Shown: positions 5,440-5,511 of the stretch, piece after piece | How the letters are laid out: every line of letters begins with the position of its first letter | Numbering within the stretch: position 1 is the first letter of the stretch | Origin: an uncultured Eubacterium sp. | GTDB lineage: Bacteria > Bacillota_A > Clostridia > Lachnospirales > Lachnospiraceae | Reading direction: 5' to 3' | NCBI GenBank assembly: GCA_948560485.1 | Contig: CAOXUF010000019.1 | Span: forward strand, 1,338-6,848 | DNA: 5,511 nt | Made by a program: the position numbers and the translations under genes | Notes under the pieces: generated by a model | Seen by the model: only the letters and a program-made list of their open reading frames with translations | Database searches by the model: none | Told to the model about the DNA's origin: nothing

Positions 5440-5511
5440 AAAAAAAGCCGCCTCCTTTTCGTACTATTTTAAACTCTAGCACGACAAGCGGTGACCGTAC
5501 AACCTTTCCGT
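5440..5511 (-). promoter_or_regulatory. Partial S10 operon leader with rpsJ ribosome binding site
   Basis: The 72 bases upstream of rpsJ contain no gene. The Shine-Dalgarno AAAAGGAGG is followed by CGGC and seven T before the ATG. AAAAG (5459-5455) can pair with CTTTT (5447-5443), which would place most of the Shine-Dalgarno in a 7-nt loop. Further upstream, GTACG and CGTGC could form a weak stem. A clear promoter is not visible, so the transcription start probably lies beyond the window. Confidence 0.5.

Noticed and set aside
5466..5500. Possible promoter upstream of rpsJ (TAAAAT at 5471-5466; TTGTAC with TAGAGT)
   Set aside because: TAAAAT has no -35 box at 16-18 bp, and the TTGTAC/TAGAGT pair matches the consensus poorly. 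A start here would also leave almost no leader before the Shine-Dalgarno.

Overview
The window is an ordinary, intact stretch of the bacterial S10-spc ribosomal protein operon, read from the minus strand (right to left as printed). In transcription order it holds rpsJ (S10), rplC (L3), rplD (L4), rplW (L23), rplB (L2), rpsS (S19), rplV (L22), rpsC (S3), rplP (L16), rpmC (L29), rpsQ (S17) and the 5' half of rplN (L14), which runs off the left edge. This is the canonical gene order with nothing inserted, lost or broken. No gene is supported on the plus strand, and no tRNA, rRNA, mobile element, CRISPR array or terminator is seen.

Organism: the DNA is AT-rich, nearly every gene has a strong GGAGG-type Shine-Dalgarno, and the proteins look like those of Firmicutes class Clostridia, most like Lachnospiraceae (inference from remembered family sequences, not a search). 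The strongest hint is L22, which has a basic N-terminal tail of about 20 residues (starting MAKGHRSQIKRER) that E. coli and Bacillus L22 lack.

Layout: 5440-5511 is the end of the S10 leader, with a Shine-Dalgarno that can sit in a small hairpin loop. After rpsJ comes the only long spacer (5008-5124, 117 bp), which carries a compact GC-rich inverted repeat with two competing foldings just upstream of the rplC ribosome binding site. From rplC onward the genes are packed tightly: gaps of 23, -1, 66, 13, 34, 15, -1, -11, 37 and 30 bp. Two junctions are TAATG overlaps (rplD/rplW, rpsC/rplP), one is an 11-bp overlap (rplP/rpmC), and at rplB/rpsS the stop codon lies inside the next Shine-Dalgarno. 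rpmC and rpsQ both start with GTG. No promoter fits between rpsQ and rplN, so S10 and spc genes are probably one transcript here.

How the genes work together: all products are structural parts of the ribosome. L3, L4, L2, L22, L23, L29, L16 and L14 build the 50S subunit (peptidyl transferase surroundings, exit tunnel, tunnel mouth, A-site and subunit interface). S10, S19, S3 and S17 belong to the 30S subunit. Co-transcription and translational coupling would keep their amounts balanced. I found no undescribed system. The points worth a second look are small: the rpsJ-rplC spacer structure, a 12-nt box repeated before three genes, the altered L22 N-terminus, and the GTG starts.
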